Assembly: GCA_028719885.1 (NCBI GenBank)
Contig: JAQYLT010000082.1
Coordinates: 1 to 64,000, forward strand
Origin: Bacillota bacterium
GTDB lineage: Bacteria > Bacillota > Clostridia > Oscillospirales > Oscillospiraceae
DNA length: 64,000 nt
Reading direction: 5' to 3'
Shown: piece by piece, positions 29,651-39,868 of the stretch
Layout: each line of letters starts with the position of its first letter
How positions within the stretch are numbered: position 1 is the first letter of the stretch
Translations under genes and position numbers: made by a program
The notes under the pieces: model-generated
Seen by the model: only the letters and a program-made list of their open reading frames with translations
What the model was told of the DNA's origin: nothing
The model's database searches: none

Positions 29651-30586
29651 TTATAGCTTTTCGCAAATTCGAAGCTTGGCGCTTCTGGCTCTGGGGTTTC
29701 GCTCCAGCTCTTCCTCGCCGGAGACAATGGGCTTGCGGGTAATGAGCTTCACCTTTGGCTTTTTCCCGCAGACACAGACCGGGAAGCTGGGCGGGCAGGT
29801 GCAGCCCTTGGCCGCTGCCGCCATGGCGTTTTTCACGATTCGGTCCTCCAGGGAATGAAACGTGATCACCGCCAGCCGCCCGCCGGGATTCAGCAGGGGG
29901 ATGGCATCCTCCATGACCTTGGCCACGGCATTCAGCTCGTCGTTTACCGCAATGCGGATGGCCTGGAAGCTGCGCTTGGCCGGGTGCTGCTTTTCCCGCA
30001 GTGCCGCAGCGGGCATGGCGGAGCGAATGACCTCCACCAGCTCCAAGGTGGTTTGGATGGGAGCGGCCTCCCTCCTTTTGCAGATTGCCGACGCAATCTG
30101 GGGGGCATAGCGCTCTTCTCCGTATTCAAAAAGAATTCGTTTCAGCTCCTCATAGCTCCAGGTGTTCACCACCGTGTGCGCGCTGAGGGAATCGGAATGA
30201 TCCATCCGCATATCCAGCGGCGCATCGGTCATATAGGAAAATCCCCGGGAACCGTCGTCCAGCTGGGGGGAGGACACGCCCAAATCCAGCAGGATCCCGT
30301 CCACTCCGGGAATATTCAGCTCCTGCAAAATGGAGGCAATCCGGCAGAAATTGGAGTGGACCAGCTTCACCCGGTCAGCGTAGGGCGCCAGCCGCTTTCC
30401 GGCGGCCTCCAAAGCCACCTCATCCCGGTCGATGCCGATGAGGCAGCCGGTTGTGAGCCTTGGGGCAATTTGGCTGGAATGGCCTGCCCCGCCCAGGGTG
30501 CCGTCCACATAAATTCCCTCCGGCTTGATGGCGAGGCCCTCAATGCACTCGTCCAGCAGGACGGAAACATGATGAAATTCCGTCAT
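29651..30586 (-). CDS. rsmH: 16S rRNA (cytosine(1402)-N(4))-methyltransferase
   Basis: HVSVLLDECIEGL, DGTLGGAGHS, DLGVSSPQLDDGSRGFSY. Confidence 0.96.
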   Translation of the reverse strand: MTEFHHVSVLLDECIEGLAIKPEGIYVDGTLGGAGHSSQIAPRLTTGCLIGIDRDEVALEAAGKRLAPYADRVKLVHSNFCRIASILQELNIPGVDGILLDLGVSSPQLDDGSRGFSYMTDAPLDMRMDHSDSLSAHTVVNTWSYEELKRILFEYGEERYAPQIASAICKRREAAPIQTTLELVEVIRSAMPAAALREKQHPAKRSFQAIRIAVNDELNAVAKVMEDAIPLLNPGGRLAVITFHSLEDRIVKNAMAAAAKGCTCPPSFPVCVCGKKPKVKLITRKPIVSGEEELERNPRARSAKLRICEKL

Positions 30587-31011
30587 AGGCCTATTGCCTC
30601 CAGAGATGCCAACAGCTTTTCGGGGGTGAGGTTCTCTTCCTCAAACCGGGCAAATTCCTCTACGTCCCAGATTTCCGCCTGGCCTGCCCGGCCAACCAGC
30701 ATAACCTCCCGGTCGATTCCGGCATAACGCATGAGAAACGGGGTCAGGCTGAAACGGAACTGCTTATCGGGCGTACACTCCGCCGCGTTCATGAAAATCA
30801 GGCTGGTTGCCCCGGCCCGCTGGGAAATGCTCAGGGCATTGTAATTGTCGCTGAGGGTTTTCCACTCGGCGGCGGTGTAGACGGTGAGACAGCGATGACC
30901 GCAGTTCACGCCCAGGGTCACAAAAAACTGCTCCCCCAGCTCTTCCCGCAGCTTTGCCGGGACGATCAGACGGTTCTTCTCGTCCAGCTTGGCGCTGTAT
31001 TTGCCGATCAT
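30583..31011 (-). CDS. mraZ: Division/cell wall cluster transcriptional regulator MraZ
   Basis: MIGKYSAKLDEKNRLIVPAKLREELG. Confidence 0.95.
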   Translation of the reverse strand: MIGKYSAKLDEKNRLIVPAKLREELGEQFFVTLGVNCGHRCLTVYTAAEWKTLSDNYNALSISQRAGATSLIFMNAAECTPDKQFRFSLTPFLMRYAGIDREVMLVGRAGQAEIWDVEEFARFEEENLTPEKLLASLEAIGL

Positions 31012-31177
31012 ACGCTCCCTCCTCTCCCTTTTACTCCACTTTACATCCCTTTTACTCCACTTGGAGCCATTATAACCTCCCCACTGAAAAAAATCAATCT
31101 TTTTTCCTTGAATTTTTCACTTTACAGGGATATTTTCTTCTTTCCTGCGTATTTTGTCGAAAATTTGTTCAAAAATA

Positions 31178-33505
31178 CTAGCACTGAAAGGAGAGCACCC
31201 CCTGGTTCAGGCTGCCTTTGACCCGGGCAGGCCGGCGGCTGCAGCCCAAAAGGAAGCTGGAAAGCACATCCTCCACCTCTGTCTGAACCATGCGGCGCAG
31301 CTGCCGGGCCCCGTCCTTTTCCACACATCGGGCGCAGAGGCTCCCCGCCAGCTCCCCAGGAAGATTCAGCTGAATCCCCGCCGACGCAGCCCGGTCCTGC
31401 AGCGCCCGGAGGTATTTCTCCGCAATCCGCTCCATGGCCGCCCCGTCCAATTGGTCAAAGCGTACCGTGGCATCCAGCCGTCCCAAAAACTCCGGGGTAA
31501 AGGCCTGGCGAACCGCCTCCGCCACCTGGCTGGATTTCCCCTGGGCGCAGAAGCCCAGGCCCTCTCCCCGGACACCGCTGCCCACATTGGAGGTCATGAC
31601 CACAATGGTGTTTTTGAAGCCCACCCGCCGTCCGGTGGAATCGGTGAGCACCCCCTCCTCCATGATTTGCAGCAGCAGTCCCAGCACCTCCGGATGGGCC
31701 TTTTCCACCTCGTCCAGTAAGACAAGACTATAGGGCTTGCGCCGCACCGCTTCGGTCAGCTTGCCGCCCTCTTCGTAGCCCACGTAGCCCGGGGGTGCTC
31801 CAATCAGCCGGGACACGGAATGCTTTTCCATATACTCCGTCATGTCCAGACGAATCATGGCGTTTCTGCTGCCGTAGACCTCCTCTGCCAGCGCCCGGCA
31901 GAGCTCGGTTTTCCCCACGCCGGTGGGCCCAGTGAACAGCAGGCAGGCAATGGGCCGGTTTTCGTCCCGGATGCCGGCAAAGCCCCGGCGCACCGACTCC
32001 GCCACGATTTTCACCGCCTCCGGCTGGCCCATCACATGTGCTTCCAGCAAACTTTCCAGGTTCAGCAGCCGCTCCCGTTCCCCTGCGGTGAGCCGCCCCA
32101 CAGGGATGCCGGTTCTGGCGGACACCACCCAGGCGATATCGGAGGCGGTCACCGTCCTGCCCCGGCGATTGTCACCAGGCTTTGTCATCATGGTCTGCAT
32201 TTTATCCCGGAGCTCCGCCGCCTTTTCAAACCGCCGCTCCCGGACCGCCTCGTGGAGCTCCTCTTCCAGCTCCTTTCGAGCGGCTCCACCACGGCTCAGG
32301 CGCATTTCCTCCATCCTGGCCCGGGAGGCTCCCTCGTCCAGAAGATCAATGGCCTTATCCGGCAGAAACAGGTCCGGAAGATACCGCACAGAAAGCCGGA
32401 CGGATTCTTTCAGGGCTTCCTCGGAGATTCGCAGCCGGTGATGCCGCTCCAGGCCCGGCTTCAATGCCCGGAGGATGGCCAGGGTGGTTTCGCTGCACGG
32501 CTCCTCCACCATCACCGCCCGGAACCGGCGCTCCAATGCCGCATCCTTTTCAATATACTTCCGATATTCCTCCAACGTGGTGGCCCCCAGCATCTGCAGC
32601 TCCCCCCGGCCCAGGGCGGGCTTAAAGATGTTGGCGGCATCAATGGCCCCCTCCGCCGCCCCGGCGCCCACAATGGTGTGCATTTCGTCCACAAAGAGAA
32701 TCACATCTCCGGTGCGGTGTATTTCCGCCAGCACATCCCGCAGCCGCTCTTCAAATTCCCCCCGGTATTTGGTGCCCGCCACCAGGCTGGCCATGTTCAG
32801 GCTCACGAGCCGCTTGTCTTTCAGCTGGGGCGGCACGTTGCCCACCGCCATCCGCTGCGCCAGGCCCTCGGCAATGGCCGTTTTCCCCACTCCCGGCTCC
32901 CCCACCAGGGCGGGATTATTCTTGTTTTTTCGGCAGAGGATGCCGATTACCGTGTCGATCTCCCGATCCCGGCCAATCACCGGCTCCATGGTCGAGGCCT
33001 TTAAGATCAGGTCCTCACTGAATTGTTCCAACAGTTTCGTTGTGACCGCCTCCTTCTTCCCCCTGGCGGGAGCACTTTCCTCCCGCTGCAAGCATTCAAC
33101 CGTATGGGTAAACAGCACATTTGCGCCGATCCCGAAAATTTGAAGCAGCTTCTCCGCCTCCGTTCCCTCCGCCCTGGACAGGGCCAGCAGCACATGAACC
33201 GGCAGGATCTCCCGGGCGCCTCTTTCTTTTGCCTCCCGGGCGGCAAGCCGGAAAATCTCCCTGGCCTTGGGGGTGAAGCCCTGGGGCAGGGGCAGGTCCG
33301 GCGTGCCCGCCCCATAGAGCAGCTGGGCCATGGCCTCCACCGCCATGGGCTCCATGCCCAGCAGCCGGAGCAGGGTTCCAACCTCCCCCGGCTGGTCCAG
33401 CAGGGCCAGCAGAATATGGATGCTGCCCACATAGCTGTGGCCCAGGGAGCGGGCTTTCTCTCCGGAGGACAGAATCAGCTCGTTTGTTTGCACATGATAA
33501 CGCAT
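31178..33505 (-). CDS. clpC: ClpC-type AAA+ ATPase
   Basis: Two AAA modules (GEPGVGKTAIAEGLAQR, GPTGVGKTELCRALAEE), UVR-like segment, Clp_N repeats. Confidence 0.88.
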   Translation of the reverse strand: MRYHVQTNELILSSGEKARSLGHSYVGSIHILLALLDQPGEVGTLLRLLGMEPMAVEAMAQLLYGAGTPDLPLPQGFTPKAREIFRLAAREAKERGAREILPVHVLLALSRAEGTEAEKLLQIFGIGANVLFTHTVECLQREESAPARGKKEAVTTKLLEQFSEDLILKASTMEPVIGRDREIDTVIGILCRKNKNNPALVGEPGVGKTAIAEGLAQRMAVGNVPPQLKDKRLVSLNMASLVAGTKYRGEFEERLRDVLAEIHRTGDVILFVDEMHTIVGAGAAEGAIDAANIFKPALGRGELQMLGATTLEEYRKYIEKDAALERRFRAVMVEEPCSETTLAILRALKPGLERHHRLRISEEALKESVRLSVRYLPDLFLPDKAIDLLDEGASRARMEEMRLSRGGAARKELEEELHEAVRERRFEKAAELRDKMQTMMTKPGDNRRGRTVTASDIAWVVSARTGIPVGRLTAGERERLLNLESLLEAHVMGQPEAVKIVAESVRRGFAGIRDENRPIACLLFTGPTGVGKTELCRALAEEVYGSRNAMIRLDMTEYMEKHSVSRLIGAPPGYVGYEEGGKLTEAVRRKPYSLVLLDEVEKAHPEVLGLLLQIMEEGVLTDSTGRRVGFKNTIVVMTSNVGSGVRGEGLGFCAQGKSSQVAEAVRQAFTPEFLGRLDATVRFDQLDGAAMERIAEKYLRALQDRAASAGIQLNLPGELAGSLCARCVEKDGARQLRRMVQTEVEDVLSSFLLGCSRRPARVKGSLNQGVLSFQC

Positions 33506-33658
33506 CGTTGCGCCCCCTTTTCCAAAAAATTCTTGCCATGGGATTTTTGAAATATACGAAAATTTTGAAAAAGGAATTGCTTTTTTCTAAATCCATGCTA
33601 GAATAAATGTGCGTCCTCCTGTGGGCGCAAAAAAATATATCCATAAGGAGGTTACATC

Positions 33659-33829
33659 ATGGCTTTTAACATTACCGATGCCTGCGTCAAGTGCGGCTCC
33701 TGTGCCGATCAGTGCCCTGTCGAGGCTATCTCCGAGGGTGAGGACAAGTACGTCATCGATCCCGATGTCTGCGTCAGCTGCGGTTCCTGCGCTGATCAGT
33801 GCCCCGCCGAAGCAATCGAGGAAGCCTAA
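33659..33829 (+). CDS. 2[4Fe-4S] ferredoxin, 56 aa
   Basis: CVKCGSCADQCP...CVSCGSCADQCP; RBS AAGGAGG upstream; below the supplied ORF track's length cutoff. Confidence 0.95.
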   Translation: MAFNITDACVKCGSCADQCPVEAISEGEDKYVIDPDVCVSCGSCADQCPAEAIEEA

Positions 33830-33846
33830 TTCTTCCGCATTCAGAT

Positions 33847-33887
33847 CGGCCTGCTCTGCTTCTACGGCAGGGCAGGCCGGTTTTTTT
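33847..33887 (+). terminator. Ferredoxin terminator
   Basis: CGGCCTGCTCTGC/GCAGGGCAGGCCG then T7. Confidence 0.85.
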
Positions 33888-33902
33888 CTGCTGAAGCTTT
33901 AC

Positions 33903-34160
33903 GTTTTGCGTAGGGAACGGATTCATCCGTTCCGAAACGCGGGGGAACATCCTTGGCTCATTGGATGGCAGCGAGTCCCAGTTTTCAACATTTTTCCATT
34001 CAACATACCTCGATAAAAATGTTACCCAGGCGGAACGCATGAATGCGTTCCCTACGAAAAAATCATTGTTTTGCGATTTGTCGAACCTTGGTGATTCATA
34101 AACCTTTCGGAATGCATCAATGCATTCCATACGAAACATGCTGACAAATCCCAATTTACA
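33903..34160. repeat. Composite palindromic-repeat element R4 (units 33909-33934, 34031-34056, 34108-34133)
   Basis: CGTAGGGAACGGATTCATCCGTTCCG, CGGAACGCATGAATGCGTTCCCTACG, CGGAATGCATCAATGCATTCCATACG. Confidence 0.9.
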
Positions 34161-34200
34161 GGATTGCAACGCTGATATGCACAAAAATGATGGAGGCATT

Positions 34201-34896
34201 ATGGAATACCTTCCCCATGGGCTGCAGCTGGAGATTCCCCCGGGCTGCTTCCCCCTGACCACCGACTCCATGGTCCTGGCTGATTTTGCCGCTGCTGCGG
34301 GAGAAAAAAGCTATCTGGACTTGGGGTCCGGCTGCGGACAGCTGGGCCTGCTGCTGTGCGCCGGAAATGATCGCTGCCGGGTGACGGGAATCGAGCTGGA
34401 CCAAAATGCCCACCGGGCAGCGCTTCAAAACATCCGGCAAAACCGCCTGGACCCGCGCATGGAAAGTATATGCGCGGACCTGGGGCGAGTTCCCGGGCTT
34501 TTTGCCCCTGGGAGCTTTGACTGCTGCATTTCCAATCCTCCCTATTTTTCCGGAGGTCCCGCGTCCCAATTCACCTCGGCCCGGCGGGAGGACTGCTGCA
34601 CCCTGGCAGAGCTGATGGCCTCCGCTGCCTGGGCGCTGAAATACGGCGGCGACTTTTTCCTGGTGCACCGGCCGGAGCGGCTGGGGGAAATCATCGCCCA
34701 AGGCGCGCCTCACAAGCTGGAAGCCAAGGCGCTGACCCTGGTGCGCCACCGGGAGGATGGGCCCATTGCCCTGGTGCTGTTGAAGCTGCGAAAGGGCGCC
34801 AAGCCGGGACTGGCCATCCGGGAACTGTCCCTGCACCATCCGGACGGCTCCCCCACAAAAGAATACCAAGAAATCTATCACATCCGGGAGGATTAA
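34201..34896 (+). CDS. tRNA1(Val) (adenine(37)-N6)-methyltransferase-like protein
   Basis: DLGSGCGQLGLLL, CCISNPPYF. Confidence 0.82.
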   Translation: MEYLPHGLQLEIPPGCFPLTTDSMVLADFAAAAGEKSYLDLGSGCGQLGLLLCAGNDRCRVTGIELDQNAHRAALQNIRQNRLDPRMESICADLGRVPGLFAPGSFDCCISNPPYFSGGPASQFTSARREDCCTLAELMASAAWALKYGGDFFLVHRPERLGEIIAQGAPHKLEAKALTLVRHREDGPIALVLLKLRKGAKPGLAIRELSLHHPDGSPTKEYQEIYHIRED

Positions 34897-34898
34897 AC

Positions 34899-35735
34899 AT
34901 GGCTGGAATGTTATATCTGGTGCCCACCCCCATCGGCAATTTGGGGGATATTTCAATCCGGGCCAGGCAGACGCTGGAGGCTGCGGACTTCATCGCCGCA
35001 GAGGATACCCGGGTCACCCTGAAGCTATTAAACCATCTGGGAATCAAAAAAAGCCTTGTCAGCTACTACGAGCATAACAAGACCTTTAAAGGAAGCCAAA
35101 TTCTGGAGCGGATTCTTGCCGGGGAAACCTGCGCTCTGGTTTCCGACGCGGGAAGCCCTGCCATTTCCGACCCCGGTGAGGATTTGGTGAAGCAGTGCGC
35201 CCAGGCGGGAATCACCGTTTGCGCCATTCCCGGCCCCTGCGCCGCCATCACGGCCCTGAGCATTTCCGGCCAGTCCACCGGCAGATTCTGCTTTGAGGGC
35301 TTTCTCTCCATGTCCAAAAAAAGCCGCCGGGAGCACCTGGACTCCCTGCGTGACGAAAAACGAACCATGATTTTCTACGAAGCCCCCCACAAGCTGATGA
35401 ACACCCTGGAGGACATGACCCAGGTGTTTGGGGCGGACCGACCCATCAGCTTCTGCCGGGAGCTGACCAAGCTCCATGAGCAGGTGCTGCGTACCACCCT
35501 TGGAGAGGCCATTGCCTACTATACGGAAAATCCCCCCAAGGGGGAGTTCGTCCTGGTGGTGGCAGGCGCCCCGGAGGCAGAGAAGCAGCTTCCCACCTCC
35601 ACTGACGCCGCCGCCCGGGTGGAGGCGCTGATGGAGCAGGGGCTATCCCGGAAGGACGCGGTGAAGCAGACCGCCCAGGAGCTGAACCTGCCGAAAAACG
35701 CGGTGTACGCCGCCGCCCTGGGAGAAGAGGCATAA
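34899..35735 (+). CDS. rsmI: 16S rRNA (cytidine(1402)-2'-O)-methyltransferase
   Basis: LYLVPTPIGNLGDISIRA, AAEDTRVTLKLLNHLGI. Confidence 0.95.
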   Translation: MAGMLYLVPTPIGNLGDISIRARQTLEAADFIAAEDTRVTLKLLNHLGIKKSLVSYYEHNKTFKGSQILERILAGETCALVSDAGSPAISDPGEDLVKQCAQAGITVCAIPGPCAAITALSISGQSTGRFCFEGFLSMSKKSRREHLDSLRDEKRTMIFYEAPHKLMNTLEDMTQVFGADRPISFCRELTKLHEQVLRTTLGEAIAYYTENPPKGEFVLVVAGAPEAEKQLPTSTDAAARVEALMEQGLSRKDAVKQTAQELNLPKNAVYAAALGEEA

Positions 35736-35741
35736 CCGATT

Positions 35742-35772
35742 GATGCACAGCCCGAGCTGTGCATCTTTTTTT
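35742..35772 (+). terminator. Terminator after rsmI
   Basis: GATGCACAGC/GCTGTGCATC then T-tract. Confidence 0.8.
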
Positions 35773-35808
35773 GTTTCGGGCATAGGTTTTCCCCAGGAGG
35801 GATGGCTT

Positions 35809-36387
35809 ATGGTAATGAGTGTTGTTTGGGCGGTGCTGCTGGGGGGCTCCATCATATGTGCGCTGGTCACCGGCCGGGGACAGATGCTCTCCGCCGGGGT
35901 GATGCAGGGGGCCCAGTCGGGGGTGACCCTGGCCATTTCCATTGCGGGTTCCCTTTGCCTCTGGGCCGGGGTGGGAAGGCTGATGGAGAAAATCGGGTTC
36001 ACCGCTGCTTTGGCCCGCCTGCTTCGTCCGGTCACCGGCAGGCTTTTTCCCTCCACCCGGGAGGACCCCAAGCTTGCCCAGGCTCTGAGCGCCAACATCT
36101 GCGCCAATGTTCTGGGCCTGGGAAACGCGGCCACGCCTCCGGGAATTGAGGCGGCACAGCGGATGGCAAAGGGCTGCGGCGGCCGGGCATCTGATGAGCT
36201 GTGCCGGCTGATCGTGCTGAATACCGCCTCCATCCAATTGATACCGGCCAACGTGGCGGCGGTTCGCAGCGCTCTGGGCTGCGGACGACCTTTCGACATC
36301 CTCCCGGCGGTATGGCTGGCCAGCCTGTGCTCCGCCGGAATGGGACTGCTGATGGCCTGGCTGCTGGGGAGAATCAGCCATGACTGA
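35809..36387 (+). CDS. spmA: Spore maturation protein A
   Basis: Nucleoside-recognition-domain membrane protein; ANICANVLGLGNAATPPGIEAA. Confidence 0.88.
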   Translation: MVMSVVWAVLLGGSIICALVTGRGQMLSAGVMQGAQSGVTLAISIAGSLCLWAGVGRLMEKIGFTAALARLLRPVTGRLFPSTREDPKLAQALSANICANVLGLGNAATPPGIEAAQRMAKGCGGRASDELCRLIVLNTASIQLIPANVAAVRSALGCGRPFDILPAVWLASLCSAGMGLLMAWLLGRISHD

Positions 36388-36892
36388 CTATCTGGTGCCG
36401 CTGCTTCTGCTGTTCACCGCCCTCATCGGGCTGCGGAAAGGAGAAAACACCTATGATATTCTCCTGGGCGGGGCCGCAGAGGGGCTGTCTCTGCTGAAAA
36501 CCATTCTGCCATCTTTGATTCTGCTGCTGACGGCGGTTTCCATGTTCCGCGCCTCCGGAGGGGCGGAGCTGCTGAGCCGCCTGCTGGGGCCGGTGTTTTC
36601 CCGGTTTGGCATCCCGCCGGAATGCGCCATGCTGGTGCTGGTGCGGCCCATCAGCGGAAGCGCCGCCTTGGCCGTTGGAAGTGAGCTGATGGCCCGATAC
36701 GGCACGGATTCCCAAATCGGCCGCACTGCCGCGGTGATGCTGGGCTCCACAGAAACCACCTTTTACACCCTCAGCGTGTATTTCGGCGCCTCGGGCATCC
36801 GCAAAACCCGCTATACCCTCCCGGCAGCACTGTTTGCCGATCTGGTGGGTCTCCTCACCGCCTCCTGGTCCGTCAGGCTCTTTTTCTCATAA
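36380..36892 (+). CDS. spmB: Spore maturation protein B
   Basis: PISGSAALAVGSELMARYGTDSQIGRTAAVMLGSTETTFYTLSVYFG. Confidence 0.9.
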   Translation: MTDYLVPLLLLFTALIGLRKGENTYDILLGGAAEGLSLLKTILPSLILLLTAVSMFRASGGAELLSRLLGPVFSRFGIPPECAMLVLVRPISGSAALAVGSELMARYGTDSQIGRTAAVMLGSTETTFYTLSVYFGASGIRKTRYTLPAALFADLVGLLTASWSVRLFFS

Positions 36893-36916
36893 TGCGCCTA
36901 TGGATTCAGCCTGGGT

Positions 36917-37136
36917 AAATTGAAATTTGTCGGGATGTTTCGTAGGGAACGGATTTATCCGTTCCGCCCGGTAACGTTTTTATGGGGTGCACATTGAATG
37001 GAAAAATGTTGAAAATTGGGACCTTTTACCATCCAATAAACCATGGGTGGTAACTGACGTTTCGGAACGGATAAATCCGTTCCCTACGAACACGTTGGAA
37101 GACATCCCATCCAACGAACCCGTCAAATTCCAATTT
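36917..37136. mobile_element. 220-bp MITE-like element R5 (units 36941-36966, 37074-37099) with terminal inverted repeats
   Basis: Starts AAATTGAAATTTGTCGGG, ends CCCGTCAAATTCCAATTT; same length and about 97% identical to 39869-40088. Confidence 0.85.
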
Positions 37137-37200
37137 GTCTATTTGCTTTGTGAATAGAATTCGACCCCCCATTCCGTTTTTGGGGAATGGGGGGTAATTT

Positions 37201-38574
37201 TCAGATGGTTTCCCAGGTCAGATTGCCGCCGTAGGAAACGGTGGCTTTCCGATTCCAGCCCTGGGCATCCTGGGGATAGAAGGCGGTGGCCTGGACGCCC
37301 TTGAAGGCATTGTCCCAGATCGTCGGGGCAGCCCCCTGGAACGTCACGCTCCACATGCCGCAGTTGGAGAAGGCCTCCGTCCCGATTTCGGTGACGGCCG
37401 CGGGAATCCGGATGGTTTCCAGCTTGGAGCAGTAGCTGAACGCATATCTGCCGATGCGCTCCAGGGTCTCCGGAAGCACCACGGCAGTCAGCCCCCGGCA
37501 GTTCCGGAAGACATAGTTTCCGATTTCCGTCACGCCGCTGGGAATCATCACCGAGGTGATGGAGGCGCAGTCCCGGAAAGCGCCGTCGCCAATGGTCCGA
37601 ACGGAGCCCGGAATGGAAAGGGATGTCAGGCTGCTGCAGCCGGCAAAGGCCTCCGCGCCGATTTTTTCCAGATTGATGGAGAGCTCCGCGGATTTCAGCC
37701 CGGTGCAGCCATAAAAGGCCATTTCAGAGATGGTGGTCACCGCCTCCGGGATGGCAACGGACCGCAGGCTGCTGCAGCCATAGAAAGCCTGGCTGCCGAT
37801 GAACGACACATTTTCCGGAATGGACACATCCACCAGACTGGTGCAGCCCCGGAAGGCGGCGGTTTCAATGGCGGTGACGGAATCCGGAATGGCAACGGTG
37901 TTCAGCTTGGTGCAGCCGAAGAAGGCGTAGCCCCCCAGGGTATCCACCGTGCCGGGAATTTGAATCCAGGTGAGGGCGCTGCAATTGGCGAACGCCGCCC
38001 AGCCGATGCTTTTCAGGCTTCCAGGCAGCTTGAGCTCCTCCAGGGATGTACAGCCCCGGAAGGCCTCGTCCCCGATGGTCTCCAATTTATCCGGCAGGGT
38101 GAGCTTTTCCAGATTGATGCAGCCCACAAAGGCAAGATTGCCGATGTTGGTCACGCCCTCGGCCAGCACCACTTCTTTGATGGCTTCCCGGCTCTCGCTC
38201 CAGGGTGCAGGGCGGCCCTCCCGGAAATCAAACATCTCTCCAGTGCCGCTGACGGTCAGCACGCCTTTTTCGGACAGCTCCCAGTTCAGGGAAACGCCGC
38301 AGATGCCGGAGCCGGGCAGATTCTGAGCATCGAGGGGCACCGTGGGATTGGCATATTTCTGCTCCTCCGCCTGAACCAGAGCGTTGCGAACCTCCTCCGG
38401 CAGGCTGCTGAGGAACTGATCCAGGATGTCTCCCGCGCCGATTTCAATCAGCCGGTCAAACTCCGCCTGGGTCTCCGGTGAAATTTCCACCGCCTCTGCC
38501 CGGGGCCCGGGGAGAAGCAGGCAGGTACATAGCACAGCAGCAAGCCCAAGCTTCCATTGATTTTTCATATTCAA
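37201..38574 (-). CDS. Secreted BspA-like leucine-rich-repeat (LRR_5) protein
   Basis: Signal peptide plus about 10 repeats IG..AF.GC.SL..V.IP..V. Confidence 0.88.
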   Translation of the reverse strand: MNMKNQWKLGLAAVLCTCLLLPGPRAEAVEISPETQAEFDRLIEIGAGDILDQFLSSLPEEVRNALVQAEEQKYANPTVPLDAQNLPGSGICGVSLNWELSEKGVLTVSGTGEMFDFREGRPAPWSESREAIKEVVLAEGVTNIGNLAFVGCINLEKLTLPDKLETIGDEAFRGCTSLEELKLPGSLKSIGWAAFANCSALTWIQIPGTVDTLGGYAFFGCTKLNTVAIPDSVTAIETAAFRGCTSLVDVSIPENVSFIGSQAFYGCSSLRSVAIPEAVTTISEMAFYGCTGLKSAELSINLEKIGAEAFAGCSSLTSLSIPGSVRTIGDGAFRDCASITSVMIPSGVTEIGNYVFRNCRGLTAVVLPETLERIGRYAFSYCSKLETIRIPAAVTEIGTEAFSNCGMWSVTFQGAAPTIWDNAFKGVQATAFYPQDAQGWNRKATVSYGGNLTWETI

Positions 38575-38619
38575 TCAACCGTCCTTTCTGATGTGCCGTG
38601 AGAAAACAAAGAACCTCTC

Positions 38620-39615
38620 TTAACTCTGTTCCGCTCCCTTTTCCTTTTTGCTTCCGCCTCTGCGGCGGCGTCTGCGCTGCCGGGCCGGTGCCTCGGGCTC
38701 CGCCTTCTGCGCCCGCCGGGCGTAGGCCTCCGCCGCCTCGGAGGTGGCCTCATAGGTCAACCGGCTGACCCGAATGGTTCCGTCGGGCTGGGCGGAAAGC
38801 CGGACCCGGATGAGGAATTTCCCGTGGTCGGCGCAGGTGGCCAGGTCCATATACCGGTGCCCCGGCTGGGCAAACCACCGGGAACCCAGCATCTGCCTGC
38901 CGCAGACAGGACAGATATTCTCGCAGCCCGTCATGGCGGCCAGGGCCTCCCGCTTGTCGGCATAGTCCCGGAAGACCTTGCGGTCCAGGCAGCCGGGCAG
39001 CTCCGCGCCGTGGAAGCCGTTCTCATGGCTCCGCACCGCCTGGTCATACTCGGCAATGCCCCGGGACAGGTCCAGCCGCTGGCAGATCAGGGCCGTGTGA
39101 TAAGCGTCCCCCAGGGCATCGTGGGCCGGGCGGCTGGCCTCGATCTGAAAGGTATCCATGGCGGTTTTCAGGGCTTTCTGGGAGTTGGAGCCGTCGGTCT
39201 GGGCATTGAAAACCATCTGGACATTGTACCATCTCTCCGTCCAGCTCTGGTCCAGAGAAAACAGCTGCAGATTTTCCCGGAGGATGCCAATGTCGTCAAA
39301 GCCCCAGGTGAGAAACACCGGGCTCTCCCCGCACCAAGTACGGAATTGCTCCATGGCCTCGGGGAACGGAATCCCCTCCGCCCGGAGGCGGGTCTCCTTG
39401 ATGCCGGTGAGCTTGCTGACCCGGCGGTTTAAGTGCCTGTAATATTTGGGAGCGACCATCACCTGAAATTCATCCCCGGGGCAGCCCTGCTCGTCCAGCC
39501 GCACGGCACCGATCTGGATGATCTCCCCCCGGATGGCCACAGGCAGCACCTTTTTGGCCGAGGGTGAACCGGGCCAGGGCTGATTCCACTCCATATCCAA
39601 AACAATAAAACTCAT
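38620..39615 (-). CDS. DEDD-type 3'-5' exonuclease-domain protein
   Basis: FIVLDMEWNQ...EIIQIGAVRLDE; PAHDALGDAYHTALI. Confidence 0.8.
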   Translation of the reverse strand: MSFIVLDMEWNQPWPGSPSAKKVLPVAIRGEIIQIGAVRLDEQGCPGDEFQVMVAPKYYRHLNRRVSKLTGIKETRLRAEGIPFPEAMEQFRTWCGESPVFLTWGFDDIGILRENLQLFSLDQSWTERWYNVQMVFNAQTDGSNSQKALKTAMDTFQIEASRPAHDALGDAYHTALICQRLDLSRGIAEYDQAVRSHENGFHGAELPGCLDRKVFRDYADKREALAAMTGCENICPVCGRQMLGSRWFAQPGHRYMDLATCADHGKFLIRVRLSAQPDGTIRVSRLTYEATSEAAEAYARRAQKAEPEAPARQRRRRRRGGSKKEKGAEQS

Positions 39616-39868
39616 TACAAAACCCTCTATCTAATCGTCCTGTTACCGTATCATACCACATTGGAGGGGCTTCTGTAAACAGGAAGTTTCGCCGCGGCGG
39701 GATTTCCATGGTAACATTTTTGTGAATGTCCTGGAATTCGCGGTTTTTGGGCATGACAGATATTCCCTGATTTGGTATAATATGGTCAGAGGTGATCAGA
39801 ATAGATTTGCACCAAGTCGGAAAATTCATCGCCCAGCTCCGGAATGGACGAATGCCCCCAGCGTCAGT

